NCBI RefSeq assembly: GCF_008728515.1 | Contig: NC_044981.1 | Span: forward strand, 111,715,702 to 111,779,701 | DNA length: 64,000 nucleotides | Source of the DNA: Papio anubis | Taxonomy: Eukaryota; Chordata; Mammalia; Primates; Cercopithecidae | Direction: 5' to 3' | Part shown: positions 22,425-35,291 of the stretch, piece after piece | How positions within the stretch are numbered: position 1 is the stretch's first letter | Layout: each line of letters opens with the position of its first letter | The notes under the pieces: generated by a model | Databases searched by the model: none | Seen by the model: only the letters and a program-made list of their open reading frames with translations | What the model was told of the DNA's origin: nothing | Program-made: the position numbers and the translations under genes

Positions 22425-23670
22425 CTGCACTGTGGAACTACAATTCAAAATATGGATTATGTCCTTGCATAGACATCTAAAACTGAACTATATCAAAGGA
22501 TTAAAATCCTTTAAATAGAAGTTCCATTTAAAGCATTCATTTGTGGTTATGGAAAACACCATTAGCAGATCATCCTTAATATAGCTATTTCTATCATGCC
22601 TATTAAGTGATTTTAAACTAACAACATAATAGGATAATTTGTTTTAATGCTGATTTCCTTTCAAATCAGGCTGAACATACACATGGCTATTTAAATAAAT
22701 GCTTTTTAAAGGAAATAGTTCGGAAGACAACTTGTTGGAATTTCTCACCCACAAAATTCACCGGTTTGATAGAAATTAGTAACTCCAGGATGCTGAGAAG
22801 GCAGTGTGAGAGGAAGGGTCCTCCCTGGGCTGTGGAGACTCTTCATCCTCTATTCTGGCCTCCACAGCAACCCCTTCGGCCTCCCAAATCATGTCTGTCT
22901 CCCATACCAGTGCCTAAGCTGGGCTCTTCCTTTCTGCTCAATGAAGAGCCAGCTCAGATCAAGCTCCCACTCCATCTGCTACAACCACTCTAACCCACCG
23001 CTCTTTCCACTAGTTTAACAGCTGTTTATTACACTTAGAGTAAGGATCATGTGGTCTCGTATTTAATTGTTTTCTAAGGGTCTCTCTCCTACCCTGCATG
23101 GTAGCTGTTGGGGGCAGGGAACCTTCCTATACCGTAGATTTGATATTCTTAAGGCAGATATGAAGATCTAAACTCTTAGACGGGATAAAATACACAGAGG
23201 CTCTTGGCTTCCTAATGACTCATCCATTGTGTATAGCCTCAGATCACAACACAGCTACATTTAACTTCCAATAAAATTACATTGTACTTGGATTTTTTTT
23301 TTTTTTTACTTTTTGCCAAGAAACATGTTTCTAAAATGCTATTTCTGAGAGATGCCATGTATGTTACACATAAACAAAAACAGCAAAGTTGCTCTGTGTG
23401 TGGATGGTAGGCAGTTTACTAAGCTTACCCACCAGAAAAGTGACAGTCCTGAAGGACAGCTTTAAAGTGACAGCGGGGGCCATATTCGGTCCTACAGGAC
23501 AGTCATTAGTTCATCCATGGTTTCTGCTTTAGCAAAATCATCAACTTGTATAAGTAAAGACCTCTTATAACTGGCAAATAAGTGAAACCACCTATGCTGC
23601 ATCTACAAATATCAAAGAGTTAAAGAATGTTGAATTTCATTTTTTAAATAATAAGCTTTTTCAGAGCAGG
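22425..23670. other. Unassigned intronic sequence
   Basis: No recognised feature apart from a T17 run near 23295. Confidence 0.55.
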
Positions 23671-23672
23671 GG

Positions 23673-23673
<1 letters not shown>

Positions 23674-23712
<39 letters not shown>
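23674..23712. repeat. (AC)n microsatellite
   Basis: About 19 uninterrupted AC units followed by a T run. Confidence 0.98.
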
Positions 23713-23714
<2 letters not shown>

Positions 23715-23847
23715 TTTTTTTTTTTGCCTTTATATTTATCCTAGTACCAAGCATTTGCTTGAATAAATTAACCAATGGATAGCGCATGAGGCCTGGGGAG
23801 GGATAATACATTCACATACTAGCAGGAAGGAAAAGAAAAGGGAAGAA

Positions 23848-24105
23848 GGGCCAGGCAGGAGGCCAAGGCAGGCAGATCATGAGGTCAGGAGTTTGAGACT
23901 AGCCTGACCAACATGATGAAACCCCGTCTCTACTAAAAATACAAAAATTAGCCAGACGTGGTGGTGCACACCTGTATTCCCAGCTACTCGGGAGGCTGAA
24001 GTAGGAGAATCACTTGAACCAGGTAGGTGGAAGTTGTAGTGAGCTGAGATCACGCCTCTGCACTCCAGCCTGGGTGACAGTGAGACTGTCTCAAAAAAAA
24101 AAAAG
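23848..24105 (+). mobile_element. Alu with left-arm deletion
   Basis: GGGCCAGGCAGGAGGCC joins the start to the middle of the left arm, losing about 35 bp. Perfect 17-bp duplication AAAAGAAAAGGGAAGAA at 23831-23847 and 24106-24122. Confidence 0.93.
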
Positions 24106-24471
24106 AAAAGAAAAGGGAAGAAACGCCTCCATTTATTGAGCAACAGTCCAGGTTCTTTCACACCTGAGAGCAGAGGGGCCTTCTACACTTCAGGATTTTC
24201 TTAAGACCCTGGTTTCTCCCCATTCGGCTCTGCAGTGGTTCTGCGTTCCAGTGCTCCCCACCACATATTCCACACACTGGACACACTGAACTGTTAACGA
24301 TTCTTGGAGGTGTGCTGCTGGTTTGCCACTAGACTTTTGTTCACGCAGGGAAAATGAACAATCTTAAGACACACAAAAGGCACAGATGCTGGTATCCTTG
24401 CTACTTTTTGCTGTATAATTTATTTGCCAATACTAACACTGGGTGAAAAGATTATTTTTGCTCAGCAAAAT

Positions 24472-24783
24472 TTAATTTTTTAATTAATTTATTTTTTTCA
24501 AGACAGAATCTCCCTCTGTCACCCAACCTGGGGTGCAGCGTCACTATCTCAGCCCACTGCAACCACTGCCTCCCAGGTTCAAGTGATCCTCCCACCTCAG
24601 CCTCCTGAGTAGCTGGAACTACAGGCATGCACCACCACGCCCAGCTAATTTTTTTGTATTTTTAGTAGAGACAGGGTTTCCCCATATTGGCGAGGTGGGT
24701 CTCGAACTCCTGACCTCAGGTGATCTGCCCACCTTGGCCTCCCAAAGTGCTGGGATTACAGGTGTGAGCCACTGTGCCTAGCC
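24472..24783 (-). mobile_element. Alu
   Basis: Near full length. Flanks AAATTTAATTTTTTAA and AAATTTCTTTTTAAA suggest an AT-rich duplication. Confidence 0.93.
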
Positions 24784-25099
24784 CCAAATTTCTTTTTAAA
24801 TGATAGAGTGGCCACAGATAAAATGCACATGCGTGCCTTGTTAGGTGATAAAGATAACCTTGCTGGAAAGCAGCTTTGTTTACTCCCTGCAAGCATGGGT
24901 TACACAACCAGGAAGTTCGCATTCCATTCCCAGTGTCCCCACCTGCAGTAGAGAATCAAGGCACAGAAGAGCAGCACCCACAGGATGTAACTATAGCAAC
25001 CAGAACACAAACCAGCCATCAAGGAGGTGCAGGTGGCCTTGTGGCCTAATTAGAGGAAGACCAGAAAGTCCCCGCCACATAAAAAAAATCCCTTCCCAG

Positions 25100-25746
25100 G
25101 CTGGGTGTTGGGGGGTCACATCTGTAATTCCAGCACTTTGGGAGGCTGAGATGGAAGGAAGGATCACTTGAGGCCAGGAGTTCGAAACCAGAGTGAGCAA
25201 CTTAATGAGAATCCATCTCTACAAAAAAGACAAAATTTAGGCCAGGCATGGTGGCTCATGCCTATAATCCCAGCACTTTGGGAGGCTGAGGCTGAGGCGG
25301 GCGGATTACTTGAGGTCAGGAGTTCAAGACCAGCCTACCCAACATGGTAAAACTCAGAATGTACTAAAAAAAAATACAAAAATTAGCCAGGTGTGGTAGC
25401 ACATGTCTGTAGTTCCAGCTACTTGGGAGGCTGAGGCAGGGGAATCATTTGAACCTGGGAGGCAGAGGCTGCAGTAAGCCAAGACTGCGCCACTGCACTC
25501 CAGCCTGGGCAACAGAGTAAGAGTCTGTCTTAAAAAAAATCAATCAATACATAAATACAAAACTTAGCTGGGCAGGGTGGTGTATGTCCATAGTACCAGT
25601 TACTTGGGAGGATGAGGTGGGAGGATGAGGTAGGAGGATGGCTTGAGCCCAGGAGTTTGAGGCTGCAGTGAGCTAGGATCGCACCACTGCACTCCAGCCT
25701 GGGCAACAGAGCAAGAGCCTGTCTCAAACAAACAAACAAAAAAAAT
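25100..25746 (+). mobile_element. Older Alu split by a younger Alu
   Basis: Pieces at 25100-25239 and 25567-25746. The pair is bounded by duplication ATCCCTTCCCAG (25088-25099, 25746-25757), which proves they were one AluJ-like element. Confidence 0.92.
25240..25556 (+). mobile_element. Alu nested inside an Alu
   Basis: Full length and same orientation as its host. Duplication ACAAAAYTTA at 25230-25239 and 25557-25566 lies in the host's middle A-rich linker. Confidence 0.93.
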
Positions 25747-25759
25747 CCCTTCCCAGAAG

Positions 25760-26490
25760 TCTGCCATAGGGCCTGGAATTCCAAATCTTTTTGGTTTAAG
25801 GTAAAAGTTGTCAGTTAAAACCCTAATCTCCCCTGGGAAGGGCGATGGAGTCACTGCCACAGTAGTGTGAATTAGCTTCATCATCCTTCCAAGGAACTAT
25901 CCAGGTTTTCTGGGAATGAGACCACAATGGCGCTGTCTAGGAGGGCTGGGGTGGGGATGAGGGCAGGAAGCACAGACAACACACACATCTAGGGACTCGG
26001 CAAGGCCTGAGCTAGTTGAGGCATTTCGCTGAACTGTGCAGCCAGGCAACAGCTCAAAAAGCTGGGCAAGGAAGGAGGAAAGGGCGGCCCAGAGACAGGA
26101 AGACGGACTGGCAAAGGCATGCAGACATTTTTAGGTTCAAGGAAATATTTTGCTTCATATAATCAACATTGGATAAGGCAGGTTTAGAAAATAATCTTAG
26201 ACTTTCATATGCAAAGGCGCTAGAAGTGAGAAGGGGTATTTGAAAACAAAAATACTATTTTACACAAGAAGCGTAACAATTTAAGCCCTGGAGGAGGTGT
26301 GGCCTGCTTGTAATTTAAGATCTTGCCATTGTGGCACATTTTTCAGGGAAAATGGTAAAACCAACCATTTTTGGAAGCACAGGCCATTGACAAAAGACTC
26401 TTAATGTATTTTTAGGCTATTAGAAGTTTTTTCTTTGAAAGAATAAGGCATGCAATCACATTTTCTATAAACACATCACAGCATAAATGT
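25760..26490. other. Unassigned intronic sequence
   Basis: No recognised feature. Confidence 0.55.
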
Positions 26491-26494
26491 GAGG

Positions 26495-26795
26495 GGCTGG
26501 GCATGGTGGCTCACGCCTGTAATCCCAGCACTTTGGGAGGCCAAGGCAGACGGATCACCTGAGGTCTGGAGTTCGAGACCAGTCTACATGGCAAAACCCA
26601 GTCTCTACTAAAAATACAAAAAAATTAGCTGGGCGTGGTGGTGCACGCCTGTAATCCCAGTTACTTGGGAGACCGAGGCAGGAGAATCGCTTGAACTCGG
26701 GAGGCAGAGGTTGCAGTGAGCCCAGATTGCACCACTGCACTCCAGCCTGGGCCACAAAGCAAGATTTCATCTCAAAAAAAAAAAAAAAAAAAAAG
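26495..26795 (+). mobile_element. Alu
   Basis: Full length. No clear target duplication found. Confidence 0.93.
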
Positions 26796-26799
26796 TGAT

Positions 26800-27150
26800 A
26801 AACATTAAAGTCAATTGCATGCCAAAAGATGTCACACATCCGTACTGAAGCCCCTTAGGAAAACACACTGACCTTCCCCTGTGAATAAGAGCTAACGTAC
26901 TAACACCATTCTGCATTGCAGCTGTTGTTATTTATCAAAAATCTATACACATTCTTCCAGACTGTCTACTCTAAACCCAGAAAATATCACCAACTACAAA
27001 TTCTACTTTGCTATTGTTATACAAACGAAATTACAGACTTTTTCAAACAACAAAAAAAGCTAACCCCTTTTTCTTAAAACGATTTCTAAAGGCCTTTTTT
27101 CAAAGTGAAATAATTTTACTCACAAGTGAGTTTGTTTTCACAAATTAAAA
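26800..27150. other. Unassigned AT-rich intronic sequence
   Basis: Nothing recognised. Confidence 0.55.
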
Positions 27151-27165
27151 AAATACCTGTCAGCA

Positions 27166-27446
27166 GGCCAGGTGTGGTGGCTCATGCCTGTACTTCTACC
27201 CCTTTGGGAGGCTGAGGTGGGTGGATCATTTGGGGCCAGGAGTTCGAGACCAGCCTGGCCAACAGTCTCTACTAAAAACACAAAAAATTAGCTGGACATG
27301 GTGGTGCATGCCTGTAGTCCCAGCTACTTGGGAGGCTGAGGCATGAGAATTGCTTGAACCTGGAAGGTGGAGGTTGCAGTGAGCTGAGATGGCACCACTG
27401 TACTCTAGCCTGGGTGAGAGTGAGACTGTGTCTCAAAAAAAAAAAA
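27166..27446 (+). mobile_element. Alu with small deletions
   Basis: Duplication CTGTCAGCA at 27157-27165 and 27450-27458. Missing a segment around GCCAACAGTCTCTAC. Confidence 0.93.
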
Positions 27447-27706
27447 AATCTGTCAGCAAAAGACACAGGTCTAAAGCAGACAAAAGCACACAAGTATAGA
27501 AGAAATTAAGTGAAGCCATTTTTCATTAGTCCTGGAGTAGTGAATCTAACAATAGAAACCAAACTAGAAATACTAAATAGTTACCAGGACTTCAGCCATC
27601 CAACTGAAAAGGTAGTTTCTCAGCCCCTACTGCACTAAATGTCAGTAAGGAGGCATGGTCCTAAGAATTTTAGAAAACAAATGAACAAATAAAGCCTATT
27701 ACTCAC

Positions 27707-27878
27707 CACACTGTTTTGCATGGCCTGCCTTTCCCTTGCAATCAAGTTATGATTTAACGTCTCCATCGTCCTTTCAACAGTCGGCCATGACATGAACTGA
27801 GATGGCCTTGAAGGGCACACGTTCCAGACTCTAAAATCTTGCTGTTTCAAGCATTCCTCCCTGGGATCATTTTTCTGC
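27707..27878 (-). other. Candidate alternative upstream exon with strong donor
   Basis: Minus strand ...AAAACAGTGTG|GTGAGTAATAGG is a strong U1-type donor. It is preceded by an ORF of more than 60 codons (KQKNDPREECLKQQDFRVWN...) lying in non-repeat sequence. The 5' edge is uncertain: CTAACGATTGTCACAG|AAG at about 27879 could be an acceptor with a very close branch point, or this could be a first exon. Joined at GTG|GTGAGT, its ORF would meet the coding exon out of frame and stop after 12 codons, so it would act as 5' UTR. A weaker CA|GTGTGG donor would give an in-frame join. Confidence 0.35.
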
Positions 27879-27879
27879 T

Positions 27880-30480
27880 TCTGTGACAATCGTTAGCTCA
27901 ATTTGTCACTCAGTTCTTTGATTAGGATACTTGGTTTTTCTTTCCCAGAGACAATACAACCAAGTCTTAGTTATTTTTGAACAATTTTTAGATATCAAGC
28001 AAGCAAATATGTTGCAAAGAGCCTCTTGCTTTCGATAATCTATCAGTCCCATCTCTAAGGACACCATCGGAGGACTCGCTGTGCTCAGCACAATGAACTA
28101 ATTATCCGTGGAAGAATGCAGTCGGCTTCCAGACACATTTTTCTCCAGGAGATAATACACATCTAATCCATTCATAAGTAAAGGCATTCAACACAATCTA
28201 TACTTTTGAAACACTCTAAAAAATGCACTGGAAGAAAAGGCTTGGATGTTCTGTGAAATCTTACAGCAGAATGTATTTTCCAAAATACCAATTAAAACAA
28301 GATTATCTTATAGTTTCAGAGTAACAGCCATTGAGACTTACATCACCTTTATGGAGGCTTGCAAAGGAATTTCTCATCCTGGCAGAGGAGAGAGGCAAAC
28401 TCCAGTTGCTAGCCTTTCCTCCTCTTTTCTGGACACAAACCCACAGCTGCAATGGAATGAAGGGGAGGGCTCAGCTCAATCTGGCCAACTGCCCCCTACC
28501 CCTTCCCATAGACCCAGGGGTGGTAGGTTGCGAGAGGTAATTCTCAAGAGCAGCAGAGGAGGGAATATAGCTTGCAGGGGATACACAGACAAGCTTCTGG
28601 GAGCAAACAGGAATCAATCTCTGAACTGGTTCAGACTCCCCCCACCCCTGCCCAACCTCCAGCAATGACCATCCTTGGAGTCATCACAATCGGTCTTCTT
28701 CCCCCACTCCTAAGGCTACGTTCAATGTCATAATAGTTGACAGCTTAACCTCTAAGATGTAAGACCTGTGAGCAAATGATTTATCTCAGGGTAGCCTATA
28801 TGCTTTCTAGAACTGAAGGGGGGTGGTTTGTGCTCATATTCACTTGGTCTCCTGCACCAAGTCATGGAAACAATCCCATTGACGGAGATACTTGTAAAGG
28901 CCAAATATAGATTCCACTCCAGGAAAGCAGAACTCACTTCTCTCTCAATGAGTTGAGATGACTTACTGCTTTCCAGGATTTTTTTTTCAACTAAAGAAGG
29001 CAATGGAGTTCACTGACCTGAGTATATTGATTGGTGTTACAATGGCCTTGAATACCCTCTGTTGCCATAAAGTTCTGACCTTTAGCTTTCAGAACTTCCA
29101 GGCACACGGCAACATCCTGCTGATCTTTCTTCCTTCACACCTTCTCTCCACTTGAACTGGCAATCACCACTTACTCACCCTTATGTACCAGACCTACTGA
29201 ACGTCAGGCCTCATGCTGGGCACAGTGAATGGACATGGGCTTTAAGCCTCCAACAAAAAATGACAAGTATGATAAGTGCTGTGAAGCAGCGTCCCACACT
29301 GCCGATGTAAACTACCAACAATTGTGTACATAAGCATTTGCACTCTTTTCCTAAATTCTCTTTCCCCTTAGTTTCAAACTGTCCTTCAATTAAAATTAAA
29401 AGTGGATAGCAACTCTATGTTGACAGTAAAATCAAGCTACATGAGGCTGCCTTCACTTATGGTTCACTTTCCAGTCTTAGAGAATAAGCCCAGTCGGACT
29501 CATCTTTCATCTTATATTTAATGACTTGGTATCCAAGCTGACAGCCAAACTTGCTGAAAGTTTTTGAGAGTCTAAACACTTGCCTAATTCCCAGTTCCCA
29601 CAGAGGTACATGAAGTAACTTGTTTATGTTAACACAACAAAGGAAAGGAAAGAGAGCTCTCTGTTCCACTGCAGGTTGAATCGGAATTAGGTCAAGAAAC
29701 AAGTGTAACCAAATTTATTTCTGTTTATTCTAAATAAACATTACTGAATCCTTTACCAGTAAATGAAAGAAGAGAAAAAGGAGGAGGAAAAAGCTAAAAC
29801 ATGAAGACTGCTGGTTTGATCTCTACATTTTCTTTAATGAATATGTATTATTTGTATGGTTAAAATATAAGAAGAACAGAATGAATTTACATGGCAGGTC
29901 TTGTTCCTGCCACACCCCCAGCCCAGTCTTTCCCAGTCTTGCTTTGTCTGAAGGTCTGCACACTCCGCTCCCTGGCTGGCTGCCTTCCAGATAGGTTTGG
30001 CTAGAGGCAGCAATAGTTTGAAGCAGGAAGGGAGGGAAATAGGGGCATTTCCTCTACTCCCTCATTGATTTGGGGTAGGTCTTCCATGGTTCCAGCCTTT
30101 CTTGGGCTCCCTTAACTCTATGTTGTCCCCGGTCCCTCAGGGATCCCTATAGATTGTCCCAAAAGCAGTGGCTAAGGCTTCCCACTGTTGTCACTCTTTG
30201 CTTCACATACACCCTTCATTTGAACCAGCTGAGCCAATTCAGTTTCTTGCCAGGTCCCTGGCTGATGCAATGTCACCCTAACTCCAGAATCATTGGTCTA
30301 AAATGCTGATAGCAGTTTGACTTCATATGCGGTCAGAATATTGGCCTGAGCTTTTTACTCGGTGATACAATGCCAAATTTTAGCCCCGTTTTGACTTATG
30401 GCCTGCTTGATCCAGGTCAATGAAATAAACACTTAATTAGAGTCTATTCTATACCAGAAAAATATTGTGAATTTGATATC
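27880..30480. other. Unassigned intronic sequence
   Basis: 2.6 kb free of Alu. The plus ORF at 28246-28668 (140 aa) lacks splice or homology support. Otherwise no feature recognised. Confidence 0.5.
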
Positions 30481-30489
30481 TGCTGATAT

Positions 30490-30622
30490 ATTCATTTACT
30501 CAATATTTATTGAGCAGCTACTATGTGCCAGGCACTGCCTTGGGCACTAAAGACACAACAATGAACAAAACAGACAAACACCCCTGCCTTTATGACACTT
30601 ATTTTCTAGGGGGAGCTGTATG
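30490..30622 (-). repeat. L2 fragment
   Basis: TTCATTTACTCAATATTTAT, TACTATGTGCCAGGCACTGC, ACAATGAACAAAACAGACAA and ATTTTCTAGGGGGA are reversed L2 3' sequence. Confidence 0.75.
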
Positions 30623-30624
30623 GA

Positions 30625-32269
30625 CTAAAAACAATCCTATGATAACAGCATGTCAACATTGGAAAGATACTCTGGGGCTTTCTAATCCGGTGTTTCAATT
30701 ACCACTTACAACATCTCACCAAGTGTGTCCGGTCTCTGTTTAGACACTGTTAGTTACCAGACATCCCAACCCTACACAAATAATCGATCATACCCTGGAG
30801 TGCTTTAAAGACCACTATAGGAAAACACAGGAGAAATCACACCTCACCTCCATTTTGTAGTTCCTTAATTATTTGAGCTGTCCTATCAGTTTCCCATATG
30901 TATTTGCATCTTTGTTCAACTACTGATGGAATAACTACCCTAAGGGATTCCTGAAGGCAGGGTTCAGTGATGGGGGAGCGGTGCAGAGAGGTCAAAGGGG
31001 AGAGCTGCCCCTTGTGGCTGTGGGGCGCATGGGGTAGAGCGGACTTACCGCTGTCACCACCCTCTGATCACCTTCTCCTTATATGTCAAAAACATGCTTT
31101 CCTACTGCTTCTACCAAAGTGGCTTCAGAATTTTAAGTCCTCATGCCACCTTACTATTAAACATGTTAAGAAAGATATCATTTTTGGAGAACATCCTCAG
31201 GGAAATAAATGTTCTCCCCACTCCTCCCAAGTCAGACTTTTAGGTACATCAACATCGCTGTGTCCTCAAAAGGCACAGAGTTTGGCCAGGCAGACACACT
31301 GAAGGATCATTCGAACAGGTGACTGATGGCTGTGTGATGTGCACACTGGGCTGGGAAGGCACAGGCACTATGGAAATGTGTAAAGGGGACCAGGCCTAGT
31401 TTGGGATGGTCTGGGAAGGCTTCCCTGAGGAAGGGATGTGTGGACTGACATCTGAAGGCTGAGAAGAGGTCAACCAGGGGAAACCAGCCAAAGAGAAAAG
31501 ACCATCCAGGCTGCTGTACTTCCCACTGGCATAGACTGCTGGTGTACCTGGCATTATACCCACAGTGAACACCCAACTTAGATTTTTTTTTCTGGGCAAT
31601 CGTGTTTGCAAATATACTGTTACATACCACAATTAATAACTATGTTTACTCCAACAATGCTCCTTTATTAAAGTAGGTACTACTTTCCTTCTCCACTCTG
31701 GGGTAATCCCATCCCTTCACCTGCATATCTCAGTCTTCTCTAGTCTCACCTTTTCTTTCTCCTCCAGACAGTGGGCAGAGCTGCTTGGGCGGTAACTATG
31801 ACTCTGTTCTTGCCTAATAGCTTCGACTAGGTCCTTAAAAGGTGTGGTTCCAGTAAATCACAATGTAAACTTCCCTGCCCAGCATTTCCATCTGGGTATT
31901 ATCAGATTAAAATGAACATCAAAGGACCCCCAAAAGAGGGGGTCACAAAAGGACAGACTGACGGCTGAGGGCAGTGGTCAGGCCACTGTTTGTCTTGCTA
32001 CTTCCAGGGGCCTTAAGAACTGACCATGTGCATTTGAGCCTTGAGCACTTCCCAGGATTAGCTGGACACCTTTCCTGGGGGACCCAGAACCAGGGACAAC
32101 TGCCTGGTTGCCAGTACAGATCAGACATAAGATATCTGTTTAAGAGTCTGTACAAATTAGGGCATAACAAAATGGTAAACCTAATGAATTAAGCTGCTCT
32201 AAGAGTTTTGCGGAATTACGTTTTCATAATGACTATTGGTTATCAGCCTAGTAATTTAATAATAAAAAG
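30625..32269. other. Unassigned intronic sequence
   Basis: No exon or repeat assigned. Moderately GC-rich patch near 30965-31060. Confidence 0.5.
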
Positions 32270-32277
32270 CATCCCCA

Positions 32278-32502
32278 CCAGCCTGGGCAACAGAGTAAGA
32301 CCCCGTCTCTACGAAAAAATTAAAAATTAGCTGGGCGTGGTGGCATGTGCCTGTGGTCCCAGCTACATGGAAGGCTGAGGTGGGAGGATCACTTGAGCCC
32401 GAGAGGTTGAGACTGAAGTGAGCTGTGATTGTACCACTGTAGTCCAGGCTGGGCAACAGAACAAAACTATCTCAAAAACAAACAAACAACAACAAAAAAC
32501 AC
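32278..32502 (+). mobile_element. 5'-truncated Alu
   Basis: Starts at CCAGCCTGGGCAACAGAG. Duplication CATCCCCA at 32270-32277 and 32503-32510. Tail contains AAAC units. Confidence 0.88.
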
Positions 32503-32584
32503 CATCCCCAAAGCCAAATTTATTTTGTTCAATCTAAACCATCACCTACGGCTCATGAAATGATGTGTGGAAAGGACAGAAGAT

Positions 32585-32740
32585 CTGAAGTTGAGATGTG
32601 TAGAATCTCAGCTCCCCCAGACAATTTTATCATCTTGGGCAAGTTACTAACCTCTCTGTGATCCAGATTCCTTCTGGATTAGTAAAACGAGAACTCTGGA
32701 GTCTCTGACAGTTAAGAAGACTTTCCAAATCTAAGAATCT
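32585..32740 (-). repeat. MIR SINE
   Basis: ATCTTGGGCAAGTTACTAAC, CTCTCTGTGATCC and AGTAAAACGAGAACTCTGGA match reversed MIR. Confidence 0.65.
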
Positions 32741-32936
32741 AAGGTTCCATGATTTGGGGTGAGGGTCCCACCAATCCACTTTTTAACTCCATAGACTGTC
32801 TCTCTTGAGGCTATCAAATAACTTTAGGATTGTAAAACATGGTCCCACCATTATGGTCAGACAACCACAGGCCAATGCAAAACCAGGAGCATGTGGCCTT
32901 TGTACAGGGAAACTGCTTTTGATTCCCTGTAATTCC

Positions 32937-33229
32937 ATTTTTTTTTTTTGAGACGGAGTCTCGCTCTGTCTCCCAGGCTGGAGTACAGTGATGCAATCTT
33001 GGCTCACTGAAACCTCCACCTACCGGGTTCCAGTGATTCTCCTGCCTCAGCCTCCCGAGTAGCTGGGACTATAGGCATGTGCCATCATGCCTGGCTAATT
33101 TTTTGTATTTTTAGTAGAGACAGGGTTTCACCGTGTTAGCCAGGATGGTCTCCATCTCCTGACCTTGTGATCCGCCTGCCTCAGCCTCCCAAAGTGCTAG
33201 GATTACAGGCATGAGCCACTGCGCCCAGC
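32937..33229 (-). mobile_element. Alu
   Basis: Full length, low divergence. Duplication CCTGTAATTCC at 32926-32936 and 33230-33240. Confidence 0.95.
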
Positions 33230-33244
33230 CCTGTAATTCCTTCT

Positions 33245-34980
33245 GTGGCAGAATTTGTGATAGATGTGTTAACCATGATCAATAAAAAAACTCTCTGCAA
33301 AATTTTTCGATGACATCATCTGGCAGTAAGCCAATGTCTAGCATCCAGGTCGTGCTTTTTACCTATTCACTGACATCATCTCCACTTTCTGCAAAATTGC
33401 ATTCTGGAACCAGGTTATAGAGTAGATTATGAAACAGCTCATTTTACCACAGGGGTATTGTCATCATTTGTGGTTGCATCCCAAACAAGCACCTGCCTTA
33501 ATATATCCCTGACAAAGCAGTAGCACAGCAATTGAGCTAACTGTACACCTGCAAAAATTATGCTCCTATAATATACAGTTAGTTCTGAATTATTCAAGGA
33601 ACTCTTATACTTTAAGTTTATATACAATTATGATTATTAGAACAAATTCACTCCAGTGAGATGTCCTGGATGAGCCTCCATAGAGACTGGGTGAGTGAGA
33701 CTAGAAGGGTCTTTGTAGCTATCCCCTAACCCATTTACTTATTTTTACGGAATGACTGACTGATTTACAAGGGGCCTGTCTAAGAGGGATCCTAGAAAAA
33801 GTATTCTAACAGTATCTAAAACTAGGATTCGGATATTTTCAGGCATATGGCACAGATTCTATGTGGGGAAGGAAGGTGGGGCTGGGGCTGAGGTCTGATG
33901 GCCACAGAAGCCTTGGTGACCCTGGGAGAGATGAGGGGAAGGAAGTCTGGTAGGGCAAGTAGAATAAGCAGAGGGCCATTCTTCTGGTGAGAGGAAGTAC
34001 TGGTTTCTGATTTAGTATGTGGCAGGTAATCAGACTGGCCTCACCTAGCCATTTGGACAGCCTGCGAATGACCTGCGAATGACCTGACAAAGAGACTGGG
34101 TGGCCGAAAAACCAAAACCAAAACCAAGAGAATTAACAACTGTAATATGCCAGGCAACTTGGCTGTGAGATCCTTCTGTCTAACAGAAGGAAACACAAGA
34201 GGAGAGGAATCCTTTTCCCATAAAGAAAAGAACAGGGATTTCTTAGCAGCCTGGGGGCAGAGGTTTGGGTGGCCCACTAGGAGAATTCCTACAGGGAGCT
34301 TGGGAATGCTGAATATCCCGGGGCAGGGGTCCCTGGAAGGATCAGTGCAGTGCGGGTGGAAGGGCAGTGACAGGTCAGGCAGAGGAAAGGGGAGCCAGGA
34401 GGTGCTGCCTGGGAGGTCCTGTCTTTATGTCTGTGTGAAGTGACAGCTGAGCTGGCCAAGTCAGATCTTTTAAAGTGACTTCACCTGTACCCACAGGGCT
34501 GGTGAGGCCTGGTGGAGCTGAGGCTGGTTAGACAGAGTGTGACCTGTGGACCTGTTGTTTGGTCAACACGGGGTTTAATTTCTTTGTATTGATGACGTAA
34601 GTTTAAATAATCAGGATACTCTGCATTAAAAAAACAGATTTTTGGGGGGCTTCGGGTTGGGGTGCCAAAAAATTAAAAAGGGATAAACATGGGTTAACAC
34701 TAGTCTAATGCTCTTGCACAGCAGTAGTGGGTAGAGCTAAGCTTGCTCACATCACCCTGGCTGTGCACTTCCCAGTGTGCCCAGTCCCCACATCCCCTTT
34801 CGTATTACACCTGTCCTCCGCCACTCCTTTATATGATCTGCCTGGCCCTTGAGGTGCATGACTCTAGATTATACACATGGGCATATCCGGACACTGCACT
34901 GTATATTAGGTTACTAGTCCTAGAAATTACCAGACTATATGATCTGACAAGAACAATTTATTCCTCCCATGTGTAAGCCA
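33245..34980. other. Unassigned intronic sequence
   Basis: Two copies of TGACATCATCT (near 33312 and 33371), each near CTGCAAAATT. An 11-bp tandem repeat CCTGCGAATGA at 34061-34082. No exon seen. Confidence 0.5.
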
Positions 34981-34997
34981 TATGAAAATGAAACATA

Positions 34998-35291
34998 GGC
35001 CGGGCACAGTGGCTCATGCCTGTAATCCCAGCACTTTGGCAGGCTGAGGCAGGTGGATCATCTGAGGTCAGGAATTCGAGACCAGCCTGGCCAACGTGGC
35101 AAAACCCTGTCTCTGCTAAAAATACAAAAATTAGCCAGGCATGGTGGCATGCACCTGTAATCCCAGCTACTCAGGAGGCTGAGACAGGAGAATTGCTTGA
35201 ACCCAGAAGGCAGAGGCTGCAGTGAGCCGAGATTGTGCCACTGTACTCCAGCCTGGGTGACAGAGCAAGACTCCATCTTAAAAGAAAAAAA
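34998..35291 (+). mobile_element. Alu
   Basis: Full length. Duplication GAAAATGAAACAT at 34984-34996 and 35292-35304. Confidence 0.95.

Noticed and set aside
23674..23712. CRISPR-like or satellite array
   Set aside because: Plain AC microsatellite; nothing in the window has spacer-repeat structure.
28246..28668. 140-codon plus-strand ORF as a gene
   Set aside because: No flanking splice sites of quality, no recognised domain, antisense to PLEKHG1.
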